Source: an uncultured Clostridia bacterium
GTDB lineage: Bacteria > Bacillota > Clostridia > Monoglobales > Monoglobaceae
Reading direction: 5' to 3'
Assembly: GCA_947631965.1 (NCBI GenBank)
Contig: CANRNL010000001.1
Location: 62,001 to 126,000, forward strand
DNA length: 64,000 bases
Below the pieces are notes generated by a model. That model was not told the DNA's origin. It saw nothing but the letters and a program-made list of their open reading frames with translations, and ran no database searches. Positions 7,314 through 17,900 of this stretch are shown here, one piece after another. The position numbers and the translations under genes were made by a program. Numbering within the stretch: position 1 is the stretch's first letter; each line of letters opens with the position of its first letter.

Positions 7314-9770
7314 TTACTCCTCGGAGCGAACTGCCGAGAACTTTTCACCATCCGCCTTTATGGTTATATTGTCGCCCGACTTTATCTTTCCCGCGAGCAT
7401 TTCCTCCGCTATCATATCCTCGATTTTCGACTGTATCGCGCGGCGGAGCGGGCGCGCGCCGTATATCGGGTCGAAGCCCTGCTTTGCAATCTCGCTTATC
7501 GCGCTGTCGTCCACGTGAGCGGTAATTCCGTTGGACGCAAGACCGTCGATAAGAGTCTTCATCATCTTTGACGCGATTTCGCGTATATTGTCCTCGGTCA
7601 GCTTATGGAACACGATTATATCGTCCACCCTGTTCAAAAATTCGGGTCGGAACGCTCTCTTTACCTCGGACATTACATTGGATTTGATTTTCTCGTAATT
7701 GCTGTCGTTATCCTTTTCGCCGCCGGCGGCAAAGCCGAGCGACTTATCCTCGGTTATGGAACGCGCGCCGAGATTCGAGGTCATAATTATGACCGTGTTC
7801 CTAAAGTCCACGCGCTTGCCCTGCGCGTCGGTCAAAATACCGTCGTCCAAAATCTGAAGCAGTATGTTGAAAACGTCAGGGTGCGCCTTTTCAATCTCGT
7901 CAAAGAGAATTACCGAGTAGGGCTTTCGGCGTACCTTTTCGGTGAGCTGACCGCCCTCGTCGTAGCCCACATATCCGGGAGGCGAGCCGACAAGACGCGA
8001 AACGGTATGCTTTTCCATATACTCGGACATATCTATTCTTATCATAGCGTCCTCGTCTCCGAACATCGCCTCGGCAAGCGCCTTGGAAAGCTCGGTCTTA
8101 CCTACGCCGGTGGGTCCTAAGAATATAAACGAGCCTATCGGGCGCTTCGGGTCTTTAAGACCGACTCTGCCGCGCCTTATTGCCTTTGAAACGGCGCTGA
8201 CCGCTTCTTCCTGTCCTATAACCCGTTTATGAAGCTCTTCTTCCAAGTGGAGAAGTCTCTCGCTCTCTGTCTGTTCAAGCGACTTTACGGGGATGCCCGT
8301 CCACGAGGAAATAAGCTGAGCCACCACGTCTTTTGTGACCTGAACCTCGTTCGTGTTCGCGGAGCTTCGCCAGTTTTCCCTTACCGAGTCAAGCTCTGCG
8401 ACAAGCTCGTTTTCCTTATCGCGCAGCTTCGCCGCCTGTTCGTATTCCTGAGCGGTTATGGCCTCCTCCTTCTCCTGCTTTATTCTGTTTATTTTTTCTT
8501 CAAGCTCCTTGACGTCGGGAGGCGCGGTAAGCTGATTGAGCCTTATTCTCGATGCGGCTTCGTCAATAAGGTCTATCGCCTTATCGGGCAAAAATCTGTC
8601 CGAAATGTATCTCACCGACATTTTAACCGCCGCTTCTATCGCTTCATCTGTAATTTTTACCTTATGGTGCGCTTCGTATTTGTCGCGGATACCCTTTAAA
8701 ATCTCAATGCTTTCCTCCTCGGTCGGCTCGTCTACCGTGATGGGCTGAAAACGTCTCTCCAAAGCCGCATCCTTTTCGATATACTTGCGGTACTCGTCAA
8801 GCGTGGTCGCACCGATTAGCTGTATCTCGCCTCGCGCCAGCGACGGCTTTAAAATATTCGCCGCGTCTATCGCGCCTTCCGCCGCGCCCGCTCCGATTAT
8901 GGTGTGAATCTCGTCAATAAACAAAATCACGTTGCCCGCCTTGCGTATTTCTTCTAGAGCCTTTTTAAGTCTGTCCTCAAACTCGCCTCGGTACTTCGCT
9001 CCCGCCACCATAGACGACAGGTCAAGCGCGACTACCTTTTTGTCGGTAAGCGTTTCAGGGACGCTTCCCGCGACTATCTTTTGCGCCAAACCCTCGGCTA
9101 TCGCGGTTTTACCGACGCCCGGCTCGCCTACAAGACAGGGATTGTTCTTGGTGCGCCTGCTGAGTACTTGAATTACACGCTCTATGACCTTGTCCCGTCC
9201 GATTATCGGATCAAACTTGTTCTCCTTTGCCATCTTGGTCAAATCTCTGCCGAACTGGTCAAGCGTCGGGGTCTTTCCGCCGCGGGCGGGTGCGCCGCCC
9301 GAAATTCCCGACGGAGCATCCTCGTCGCCGACCTGGTGATTCAGGAAATTCATAACCGTGTTATACAATCCCTGTAAGCTGACGCCGAGCGAGCCAAGTA
9401 TTCTGACGGCAATGCTTTCGCCCTCACGCAGGAGGGCAATCAGAATATGCTCGGTTCCGATATAGCTGTGTCCGAATTGAGCCGCCTCGTTGTAGCTAAG
9501 CTCAAGTATACGCTTTGTACGCGGGGTCATACCCTCCGGCGGAATGTCGGTCGGCTCGCCGGTTCCGACAAACGCCGAAATTTTCTCGATTATTTTTTCG
9601 GCGGTTACGCCCACCTCGGAAAGCGCGCGGGATGCTACGCCCTCGCCCTCCTGCGTAAGTCCGAGCAAAATATGCTCGGTTCCGATATAGTTGTGACCCA
9701 AATCCATTGCGCCCTCTTCCGCAAGGTTGAGCGCGGTCTGAGCGCGTTCGGTAAATCTGTTGTTAAGCAT
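7314..9770 (-). CDS. clpC: ATP-dependent Clp protease ATP-binding subunit ClpC
   Basis: An 818-aa Hsp100 unfoldase that feeds substrates, including arginine-phosphorylated proteins, to the ClpP peptidase in the cytoplasm. Two N-terminal Clp_N repeats ([11 protein letters not shown] and [11 protein letters not shown]) are followed by AAA1 with [15 protein letters not shown] and [18 protein letters not shown] motif with coiled coil ([15 protein letters not shown]) is followed by AAA2 with [16 protein letters not shown] and [11 protein letters not shown]. The tripeptide LGF in [10 protein letters not shown] is the expected ClpP-contact loop. Length is typical for ClpC. AAGGAGA lies 8 bases before the ATG, and the start overlaps the mcsB stop by 8 bases, implying translational coupling. 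It is the last gene of the CtsR-controlled operon. clpP is not in the window. Confidence 0.97.
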   Translation of the reverse strand: MLNNRFTERAQTALNLAEEGAMDLGHNYIGTEHILLGLTQEGEGVASRALSEVGVTAEKIIEKISAFVGTGEPTDIPPEGMTPRTKRILELSYNEAAQFGHSYIGTEHILIALLREGESIAVRILGSLGVSLQGLYNTVMNFLNHQVGDEDAPSGISGGAPARGGKTPTLDQFGRDLTKMAKENKFDPIIGRDKVIERVIQVLSRRTKNNPCLVGEPGVGKTAIAEGLAQKIVAGSVPETLTDKKVVALDLSSMVAGAKYRGEFEDRLKKALEEIRKAGNVILFIDEIHTIIGAGAAEGAIDAANILKPSLARGEIQLIGATTLDEYRKYIEKDAALERRFQPITVDEPTEEESIEILKGIRDKYEAHHKVKITDEAIEAAVKMSVRYISDRFLPDKAIDLIDEAASRIRLNQLTAPPDVKELEEKINRIKQEKEEAITAQEYEQAAKLRDKENELVAELDSVRENWRSSANTNEVQVTKDVVAQLISSWTGIPVKSLEQTESERLLHLEEELHKRVIGQEEAVSAVSKAIRRGRVGLKDPKRPIGSFIFLGPTGVGKTELSKALAEAMFGDEDAMIRIDMSEYMEKHTVSRLVGSPPGYVGYDEGGQLTEKVRRKPYSVILFDEIEKAHPDVFNILLQILDDGILTDAQGKRVDFRNTVIIMTSNLGARSITEDKSLGFAAGGEKDNDSNYEKIKSNVMSEVKRAFRPEFLNRVDDIIVFHKLTEDNIREIASKMMKTLIDGLASNGITAHVDDSAISEIAKQGFDPIYGARPLRRAIQSKIEDMIAEEMLAGKIKSGDNITIKADGEKFSAVRSEE

Positions 9771-10845
9771 TTAAATCATCTCCTTGCTCCGCGTATCCTG
9801 CGGCTTTATTTTCTTTGTTCGAACCGTTTAAATCGTCCGAACAGGGAGCCTTTGTAAGCTCCTTTGTTATTTCCGCACGCTTTAAATCTCTTTCGCGTGC
9901 GCTGAAAATGTTAAATGTGTTTACTATGGTCGCGGGGAAGGTATGGTACATAACCTCGTTAAGCTTCTCGACTGAAACGTCCTTTATTATTCCGAGAGAG
10001 ATTCCGAGCCGCACATCTGAAAGGCGCGCCAGCGCCTCCTGCCCGCTCATAAGTCTTGCGTTGGTAAGTATTCCCAGAGAACGCAGAACTCTGTCCTCCG
10101 TTTCATATTTACTGTTTTCATACAGCTTTTTGCGAAGCTCCCGCTCCTTTTCGACTATTTCACCGGTTATCTGCTCCAGCTTGTTCCATATTTCTTCTTC
10201 GGAAACGCCGAGCGTCACCTGATTTGAAATCTGGAATATATTGCCCGCCGAATTACTTCCCTCTCCGTAAAGTCCGCGCACCGTCATACCCAGCGTTGAA
10301 AGAGAGCGGAAAATCCTGTCGGCGCTGTTGCTCATAACCATAGCCGGCAAAAACACCATTACCGACGCTCTCATACCCGTGCCGACGTTCGTGGGGCAGC
10401 AGGTCAGATAGCCTATCTGAGGGTCAAACGCAAAATCCACGCTCGCCTCCAGCTTATCATCCAGTCTGTTCGCTTCAACAAGACAGTTCCTGTCAAGCCC
10501 CGACGACATATACTGTATCCTGATATGGTCCTCCTCGTTCAGCATAATCGCGGCGCGCTCGTCGCCGCTCAGCAAAAGTCCGGTCCTGCGTGTCGACGAT
10601 ACCATTTCGGGACTTATTATGTGCTTTTCGGCAAGAGCCTGACGCTCGTAGTCGCGCATTGAGGAAATGTCGATAAACTTCATATCCTTGTCGCCCTCAA
10701 ACGCCTTGCGGCATTTTTCTATAACGTCGCCCTGATTCTTTTTCGTCATACGCGGCGCAAACGGTATCGAAGCAATATTTCGCGCCAGTCTGACCCTTGT
10801 GGAGAGTACCACATCGCCCATATTTCCGTTTTCGGTGTACCACAT
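9763..10845 (-). CDS. mcsB: Protein-arginine kinase McsB
   Basis: A 360-aa ATP:guanido phosphotransferase that phosphorylates arginine residues of misfolded proteins and of CtsR, marking them for ClpC-ClpP. The nucleotide-binding STRVRLARN motif is at residues 15-23, NEEDHIRIQ carries the conserved glutamate, and CCPTNVGTGMRASV holds the active-site cysteine. Length matches the family. It starts 3 bases after the mcsA stop with AGGGGGG upstream, and overlaps clpC by 8 bases at its end. McsB is activated by McsA, encoded directly before it. Confidence 0.96.
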   Translation of the reverse strand: MWYTENGNMGDVVLSTRVRLARNIASIPFAPRMTKKNQGDVIEKCRKAFEGDKDMKFIDISSMRDYERQALAEKHIISPEMVSSTRRTGLLLSGDERAAIMLNEEDHIRIQYMSSGLDRNCLVEANRLDDKLEASVDFAFDPQIGYLTCCPTNVGTGMRASVMVFLPAMVMSNSADRIFRSLSTLGMTVRGLYGEGSNSAGNIFQISNQVTLGVSEEEIWNKLEQITGEIVEKERELRKKLYENSKYETEDRVLRSLGILTNARLMSGQEALARLSDVRLGISLGIIKDVSVEKLNEVMYHTFPATIVNTFNIFSARERDLKRAEITKELTKAPCSDDLNGSNKENKAAGYAEQGDDLNA

Positions 10846-10848
10846 AAT

Positions 10849-11343
10849 TTATTCCCCCCTAAGCTCCTTGATTTTATCGCGTATCTTCGCCGCCTGTTCA
10901 AATTCCTGCTTCATAACGGCGCGGTTCAGCTCGGTTTCGAGCTTTTCTATGCGGCGGCTGCGGCTTATCTCCGAGCCCGCTCTGCCGGGAATTTTACCGG
11001 TGTGCTGAGCGTTGCCGTGTATCTGCTTAATGGTGTTTGCCAGCCGCGAACGAAATACGTTGTAGCAGTCGGCGCAGCCTATCCTGCTCTTTTGACAAAT
11101 TTCGTCAAACGTAATGCCGCAGGTCGGGCAGACGTTCTGCACGCCCGTCTGCATATCGGCGGAGGTTCCGCCGAACAGACCCGACAAAAAGTTGTTCACT
11201 CCGAACGGGTCGCCGCCGAACGGTAAAAAAGTGAACTCCTCGTTGGCGCACGCGCTGCACAGATGCAGTTCCTCCTTTTTTCCGTTCACAATTCTGGAAA
11301 AGTGGTTGTTGGCTTCATTTTTTCCGCATCTTTGACATTTCAT
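10849..11343 (-). CDS. mcsA: McsA, zinc-finger activator of McsB
   Basis: A 164-aa adaptor with two pairs of CxxC zinc ligands near the N-terminus (CQRCGKNEA, CSACANEEF), two more in the middle (CPTCGITF, CADCYNVF) and a C-terminal UVR motif (EFEQAAKIRDKIKEL) that resembles the one in ClpC. Family members activate the McsB kinase and protect CtsR. GGGGGT precedes the ATG. It is the second gene of the ctsR operon, 17 bases after ctsR. Confidence 0.95.
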   Translation of the reverse strand: MKCQRCGKNEANNHFSRIVNGKKEELHLCSACANEEFTFLPFGGDPFGVNNFLSGLFGGTSADMQTGVQNVCPTCGITFDEICQKSRIGCADCYNVFRSRLANTIKQIHGNAQHTGKIPGRAGSEISRSRRIEKLETELNRAVMKQEFEQAAKIRDKIKELRGE

Positions 11344-11360
11344 AATAAATACCCCCTTAT

Positions 11361-11807
11361 TTATTTTGCGATGTTTACCAAAATATTTTTGAATATGGCG
11401 GCCCTCACCATATCCTGCTCCGGACGCTTCAGCGGTATCGCCTTGTCGCCGAGCGCGGACACCACTATTTTTGCCTCGTCCGCGGTCAAAAATCCGTTGT
11501 CGTACAAATTTTGAACTATGGCGCGGGCGTCGTCAAACGCGAGCGAGCCGCCTATCACATTGACCGTGTGCATAACGTAGTTTCCGCCGACCGGCGCGAC
11601 CTGAGAAATTTTAATGTATCCGCCGCCGCCGCGCCTGCTCTCTACAATATACCCTCTTTCGGGTGAAAATCTCGTCGAAATAACATAGTTAATTTGAGAA
11701 GGTACACAATTAAAATGATTCGCAAGCTCGTTTCGTTTAAGCTCGATTTCTCCGCTCTCGCTTAGCATATCCTTTATAAACTGTTCAATCAAATTGCTGA
11801 GCTTCAT
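11361..11807 (-). CDS. ctsR: Class III heat-shock repressor CtsR
   Basis: A 148-aa dimeric repressor with a winged helix and the glycine-rich loop RGGGGYIKI near residues 60-70, which in studied CtsR proteins senses temperature. The N-terminus MKLSNLIEQFIKDML and the block NCVPSQINYVISTRF are family signatures. I use the ATG at 11807, with GAGGTG 6-7 bases upstream, rather than the GTG at 11816, which overlaps that site. It heads the ctsR-mcsA-mcsB-clpC operon and should repress it through the CtsR box in its leader. Confidence 0.96.
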   Translation of the reverse strand: MKLSNLIEQFIKDMLSESGEIELKRNELANHFNCVPSQINYVISTRFSPERGYIVESRRGGGGYIKISQVAPVGGNYVMHTVNVIGGSLAFDDARAIVQNLYDNGFLTADEAKIVVSALGDKAIPLKRPEQDMVRAAIFKNILVNIAK

Positions 11808-11822
11808 CTTTCTCACCTCGTT

Positions 11823-11845
11823 TTTGACTTTGACTTTCTTTGACC
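11823..11845 (-). promoter_or_regulatory. CtsR operator with an extra half-site
   Basis: On the minus strand GGTCAAA, GAA, AGTCAAA (11845-11829) matches the CtsR consensus RGTCAAANANRGTCAAA at every position. A third GTCAAA (11828-11823) follows directly in tandem. The box lies just downstream of the -10, where binding would block the polymerase. Confidence 0.93.
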
Positions 11846-11854
11846 TTTAACAAT

Positions 11855-11882
11855 ATTATAGCACGATTTTTCACTATGTCAA
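11855..11882 (-). promoter_or_regulatory. SigA promoter of the ctsR operon
   Basis: TTGACA (11882-11877), 16 bases, TATAAT (11860-11855) on the minus strand, both hexamers perfect. Confidence 0.88.
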
Positions 11883-11919
11883 TAGTTTTTCCAAAAATTT
11901 TTTAAAAATTTTTAAATAA

Positions 11920-11949
11920 AAAATCGACTGCCTTTCGGCAGCCGATTTT
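11920..11949 (-). terminator. Terminator at the end of the surface-protein gene run
   Basis: AAAATCGACTGCC and GGCAGCCGATTTT pair around TTTC with one wobble. On the minus strand the stem is followed by TTTTTTATTT. It lies 13 bases after the stop of the 2946-aa gene and separates that run from the ctsR promoter. Confidence 0.88.
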
Positions 11950-11962
11950 CGGTTTTATTCGT

Positions 11963-14900
11963 TTACTGCTCGGTGTACTCGCAGGAGGCGAGGAGTATAT
12001 CGTCATACGCCCACGACGAGGAAATATCATCAAAAGGATTTTCAAGCGTCTCGCGGATTTCGTCGGTCATACTTCTTCCCAAAATTCGGTTTATGATTGT
12101 GACCGCCTCCGCTCTGGTAATCGCGTTTTCGGGTCTGAACGTACCGTCCTCATAGCCCGTTATTATGCCGCGCTCCCAAAGCGCGTTGATATGCGGTATG
12201 CACCAGCCGTAGCTGTCATCGGTATCGCTGAAGAATCGCGCTTCGCCGCTTCCGAGACTGATTCCCATATATTTTGCCGCCATAACCGCAAATTCCGCTC
12301 TGGTAATTCGACCCTCCGGACGCGCCGTGCCGTCCTCATAACCGGATATATAGTTCTTCACAGCCGCGTAATTCATATAGTTCGCGTACCACTCGGTCGG
12401 GTCTACGTCGGCAAACACGCTCGGATATTTTTCGGAGCCGTCATAGCCGCCGTCGAGGACTGCGAGTATTTTGACAGTTTCGGCTCTCGTTATCGCGCTG
12501 TTGGGCTTAAATTTCACCGTTCCGTCCTCGCGGTAACCGTTTATATACGGCTTTACCGTATCGACGTCGGATTTATCTTCGTCGCCGCTCGGCGTCGGCT
12601 CGGGTTCTCGGATTGTACCCTTACGTCCGGGACGCGAATCTTTTTCTTCCTCCTTTTGCTCCTCTTGCTCGTAAACCGTAACATAATACTTGCGGGAAAC
12701 GCCGTATTTGTTTGTCACCGTGTATTCAACCGGCTCTTCCTCCGAAGCGGAGAAGTCCGCCGCGCCCTTGGGCGAATAATCCGCGCCGTCCGACACCCTT
12801 ACAGTGGGTCTGAGGCTCTTAAGGTCTGTGCCGTAGGGCATTATTATTTTAATGTAATCGTCGCTTAGCTCGGTATCGCCTATCTGACCTTCCAGCGTGA
12901 AGCCGAGGATATACGGGTCCTCACCCACAAGATTTATACGGACTGTATATACTGTCTGAGTTAAGCCGTCCGCGCTCGACAGAGTGTAGCTGACGGGTTC
13001 GCCGCTGAAATCGATCGACGCACCCGCTTCGGGATATATAACGTCCGAATCATACACTATGTTCGGAACGACCGACTTCAATTTGTCCGCATAAATATAC
13101 GGTACGTCAATAGTAATTTCCTTTCCGTTGTAACGGGTTTCTCCCTCCTGCAAACCGTCGGGAAGAGTGATTTCAAGCAGATAGTCGGACGTATGCGGAA
13201 CAACTATCTTATCAAAGTTCTGCTCAAACGTTATCTCGCTTTGTTCAAAGCCGTCCACGGTAAACACAAGCTCGTATTCCTCGTCGATATTTTCGGTGTT
13301 GGGCGGCATATCAAAGGTCGCCGCCGCCTTACCCGCCTCGTTGAACGTCACCGTGCCTTCTATCACGGTGCTGCCTCTGACCGCATTGACCGAAACGCTG
13401 TCGAAGAATATTCCCTCTATTTCGGCGCGAGCCGTGCCGCCCTTGTTGCTGCGCGGCTGGGAGAGCTTGACGCTCTTTATCGTCGGCGAGCCGTCGCGCG
13501 TTACATATACCGTATATGTTCTCGTGCCTCCGTTTGCATCCGTCACGGTGTACTGCGCCGAATACTCGCCTCTCCTGCCCGTGGGGGTAAACGCGCCCGC
13601 CGTACAGGTTCCGCCCGTCACTTCAACGTCCGCCTCGACCTCCGACAGGTCGGTGTCATATGGCAGAGTGACCGTTATCGTGCTGTCCTCATCATTTATC
13701 TCGCCCGATTTACCGTTTATCTCAAATTTTGTGATTTCGCCTTTAACGTCCTCGATAACACCGTGCGGAACTATTATCTTTCCGACGCTCTGCTCAAACG
13801 TTATCTCGCTTTGTTCAAAGCCGTCCACGGCAAACACAAGCTCGTATTCCTCATCGATATTTTCGGTGTTGGGCGGCATATTAAAGGTCACATAGACGTT
13901 GCCTTCGCTGTCGATAGACGTGGTTCCCGCAATACTTGTACCGTTTCTGACCGCGTTCACGGTAAGGCTGTCGTAGAACACGCCCTTTATATCCACTCTC
14001 GCGACTCCGCCCTCGGAGTCGGTCGGCTGGGTAATCTCGACGCTCATTATCGTCGGGCTGCCCTCTCGGGTTATATATACCGTATAGGCTCTGGAGTCGT
14101 CGTCCTTCGCGTGAACCATATACTGCGCCGAATATACCGCTCGTTCGCCGGTCAAAGCGAAGTTGGTTCCCTTTTCAACCTCGTCGCCGTCTATCTCTAT
14201 AGTCGGCTCCAAGCTGTTCAAATCGGTGTTATACGGCTGTGTTATATGCACGGTGAGGTTTTCCTCGTCTATAACGCCCTCCTCTGCGCCTATCACAAAG
14301 CTCTTGATGCTTCGTGTGGTTCTGCGCGGCACGGTTATCGTACCCGCTTCAACCTCGTTGCCGTTTATCGTAACTATAATTTTATACTCTTTTTCCTCGT
14401 AGGTCATATTTCTCTCGTCCAGAGATATTAAGCCCTCCGCGTAGCCGCCGTAGCTCTCGCCGTAGCTGAGAATTACGCCGTGGTACTCCTCCTCGCCGCA
14501 GACCGCCTTAAATGCCAGATTGTCCGCCGGACCGTTCGGGTCGGTGTCTCTTTTGGGTATAAAGTTACCCTCTATCTCAACTCTGATACCCGATACGTCC
14601 GCAAAGGATGTGGGAGGATTTTCGACCGCCGCACCCGTGATTGTGTTCGGGTCCTTTCGCGTTACATTTACGGTATACTCCCTCGTCTCTCCGCTTTCGG
14701 AGGTAATTGTATAGGTCACCGGAGCGCCGAAGTCGAGCGCGGTATCCGCCGACGGTTCGCACGTCGCGCCCGCGCTGAACGCTATATTTGCGGGAGTGAT
14801 ACTTCTCAAATCGGTGTTATAGGGAACGGACACGTTTATCGTACCCTTTGTTCCGTCGCTTGAAATTTCTATGTCCGAGGTCGTCACGTCCTCGCTGTCA

Positions 14901-17900
14901 ATCAGGACAAACTCGGTGATTTCACGCGCGTTCGCCTCGCTGGGGCGGATAACAAGCTGATTTTCCGCGGCAAACGGCGAGAGCGCGCCAATTTCAACGG
15001 TTATATTATACACTCGGCTCGTGTTGTCGTCGGGGTTTTCCGGCACCGGCAAAAGCGCGGTGTAGAAGTCGCCGCTCGCCGACTTTTCGGCCTGAGCCGT
15101 AATTTCGGTGCCGTTGCTTGTATCGCCGCTCACCAGCGTCGCCTTTACAATTATATCCGGACTTCCCGCAATCGCGTTTTTGGCGTTGTCAAGATTTTCG
15201 CCGTACACGTTGATTGGTACGTTTCCGGGCTTGCTTGATGTGGGATTCTCAAATTCCACCTTTGTAACAGACGGGGTCGCCTGCTTCTGAGCCGTTATGG
15301 TGTACGTCCTCTGCGCCCCGTTTTCAGCCGTTACAATACAAATCAGCGAATTGCTGACGTCTAGCGGTCCGCTCTTATCCAAGGGACTGCTGTGTTCGGT
15401 ATCGTCGGGAGAGTAGATTGCATACGAAGCGAAAAATCCGTCCAAAATCGTCAGAGTATTTATGACGAACTGCGTTAAATCCGCGTCATACGGCATAGTA
15501 ACTTCTATCGTACCCGTGCCGTCCTCGTCGTTGTTCGCTATGTTTACGCCAATTTGATTTTCGGCTTCAAACTCGGTTATATCGGTGTTGCTTTCCGTTT
15601 TTCGCGGAACGCTTATCTGATTGTCGAACTCCTTGACCGAAAAGTCCTCGCCTATCGAAACCGAAAGCGTATGCTGCGCCATACTTACGGTACTCTCGTT
15701 CGCGGGAACGGTAACATCCGCGACGTAGCTGACTATGCCGCCCTTGCTCTGAGGCGTTGCGACCGCGTTCTTCTCTCCGTCCAGCCATACGTTTACAACT
15801 CTGTTTGCCTCCTGCTCCGCAGTGACAATTCTTTCAAGCAGCGAACCCGTGAAGGTGACGCTGACCGTGCCGCCGTCGCTCGTTTCGGGATTTGTAAACG
15901 CCGCGTCTCTGAAGGAGGGCGCCGCCTCTTTGTATACGCGCACCGTATACACCTTGTCGTGTTCTCTTCCCAAAGCGGATGTTACGGTGTACTCGGCAGA
16001 CCTGAAGCTTGTCATATCGGTAAAGCGGTGCGGCTCTTCCACGGCGGGAGATACTCCGGTACCGACATACTCTATCTTTGACGCATAATAGTATTCCTGC
16101 CAGGTGTGGTCAAACGGCATATATACGCTTATTGCTTCGGTGCCGCTGTCCTCGATAATTTCGGAGCGTACCTGCTTAGAATCTTCGATGTCCGCAAGAC
16201 CGTCGCCGCTGAGGTCTACGTCGCAGGCAAGCTCAAATTCGCTTATATATGCGGTCGAGGTGTTCTTTTGAACTCTCACGCTTGCCGCAACGGTCGGGCT
16301 GAGCGTTTCGCCTTCGTCCAAAGAATAATATACGTCGTAATCGCCGAATTCATCAGCGCTTTTGTTTAATGGGAAGGTGAGCGTAGCCGTGCATCCACCT
16401 TCATCCTTTTCGGTGACATATTCACTGTCGGTCGGAGTATCGGTCGTGCCCTTGGGGTAGGCGAGTAACATAACATTTCCCGAAATCATCGAGCCTTCGA
16501 CGGTGTATGTTATCGAGCCGCCCATATACGGAAGAACCGAAGCTGTGGGCGTTATGCTGTCCACTCGAACGGTGTAGAGCGTGGTCATGGTGTCGGAGCC
16601 GTCAACCGAAGCCGTGCCCTTATATACCATACCGTTATAGGTGACCGCCATTTCGTACTCGCCGTCGGGTACAAGCAGATAGAGCGTGTCGTCCTCTCCT
16701 ATATAATATTTCTTTTCGTTGTATTCGCAAATATACGGTTCATCATCTCCGCGCGTTGTATCAAGCGCGGCGGCAAGCTGACGAAGCGGTGTAGACTTGT
16801 CGTCGGCAAGCACGGGGCGCACGATATTCGCGGGCGCGGAGTTGTTCACTATCCTCATATATGAGTTGCTGTCGGTATAAAAACGGGAGTAATCGGTCGA
16901 GCCGGTAACCGCCGCCTGACCCGTTCCGCCGACAAAAGCACACGCTACGTCTTTCGCGGTCATAACGGCAGTGCCGAGGCTTATCGCCGAAGCTGCCTCC
17001 GCGGATATGTTCAGCACGTTGTTTGCCGCGTCGCCGTCCTTGCCCGTAAACGAAATTGTGCAGCCCGGATTTACCGAGGACACCTGAACGGGCGAACGGT
17101 CGGAGCCTGAGAGCGTGCATATTCCGTCAACCGTAATATCCGCGCTCACGTTACTGAGCATAAGCGCATAGCTCGTGACGGCGCCTGTGCAGGATATGTT
17201 TACATTTTTAAGGGTTATCGGCGGGATTTCATCTTCGCCGCTGTCGCCCGGAAGGATAGATATAAAATGCTCCGCCGTCTCTCCGATTATAACGTACCCC
17301 GCGGCGTTAGGCTCGTAAACCGTGCCGCCGCAGTTCACGCTGTCCGGCTTTATGGTTATATCGTACTTAGACACGTCGAGTATCTGAAGCCCGTTCTCGT
17401 CCTTTTCGACCTCGCCTTCGAGCTTCATAACAACTTTATATTCGCGGGCGGTCAGGTCGTGACTGAGTATATAGTATTTTGCGGTGAGATATTCGCCGTC
17501 ATCATTGTGATATTCTGTCACAAGCGGCGCGTCGCTTTTTCCGCTCGACGAGTTCGGGCGCGCCTCCGCGCCTATATACTCGGTAATCGGAACTATGGAA
17601 TCTCTCTTTATGTTGTTCGGAACCGACAGCGTGACGGTGTTTTGCGCGTCGTCTATGACCGCCTCACCGGTCTGACCCACTACCGAGAACGAGGTCAGCT
17701 TCTTGTCGCCGCCGCCCGCCTGCGCCGTAAACTCATTGTCGTTATTTGCGTTTATACTTGTAAATAGGTAATACGCCGTGTCCTCTCCGTAAACTCGTAT
17801 CCAGCGTTTTCCGGTCGTGAGGTTGCGAAGATACAGATAGAGCTTGCCTTCCTCGTCCGTAAACGTCTTAATTTTGGAGGTAGTGTCATCCTCGCCCTCG

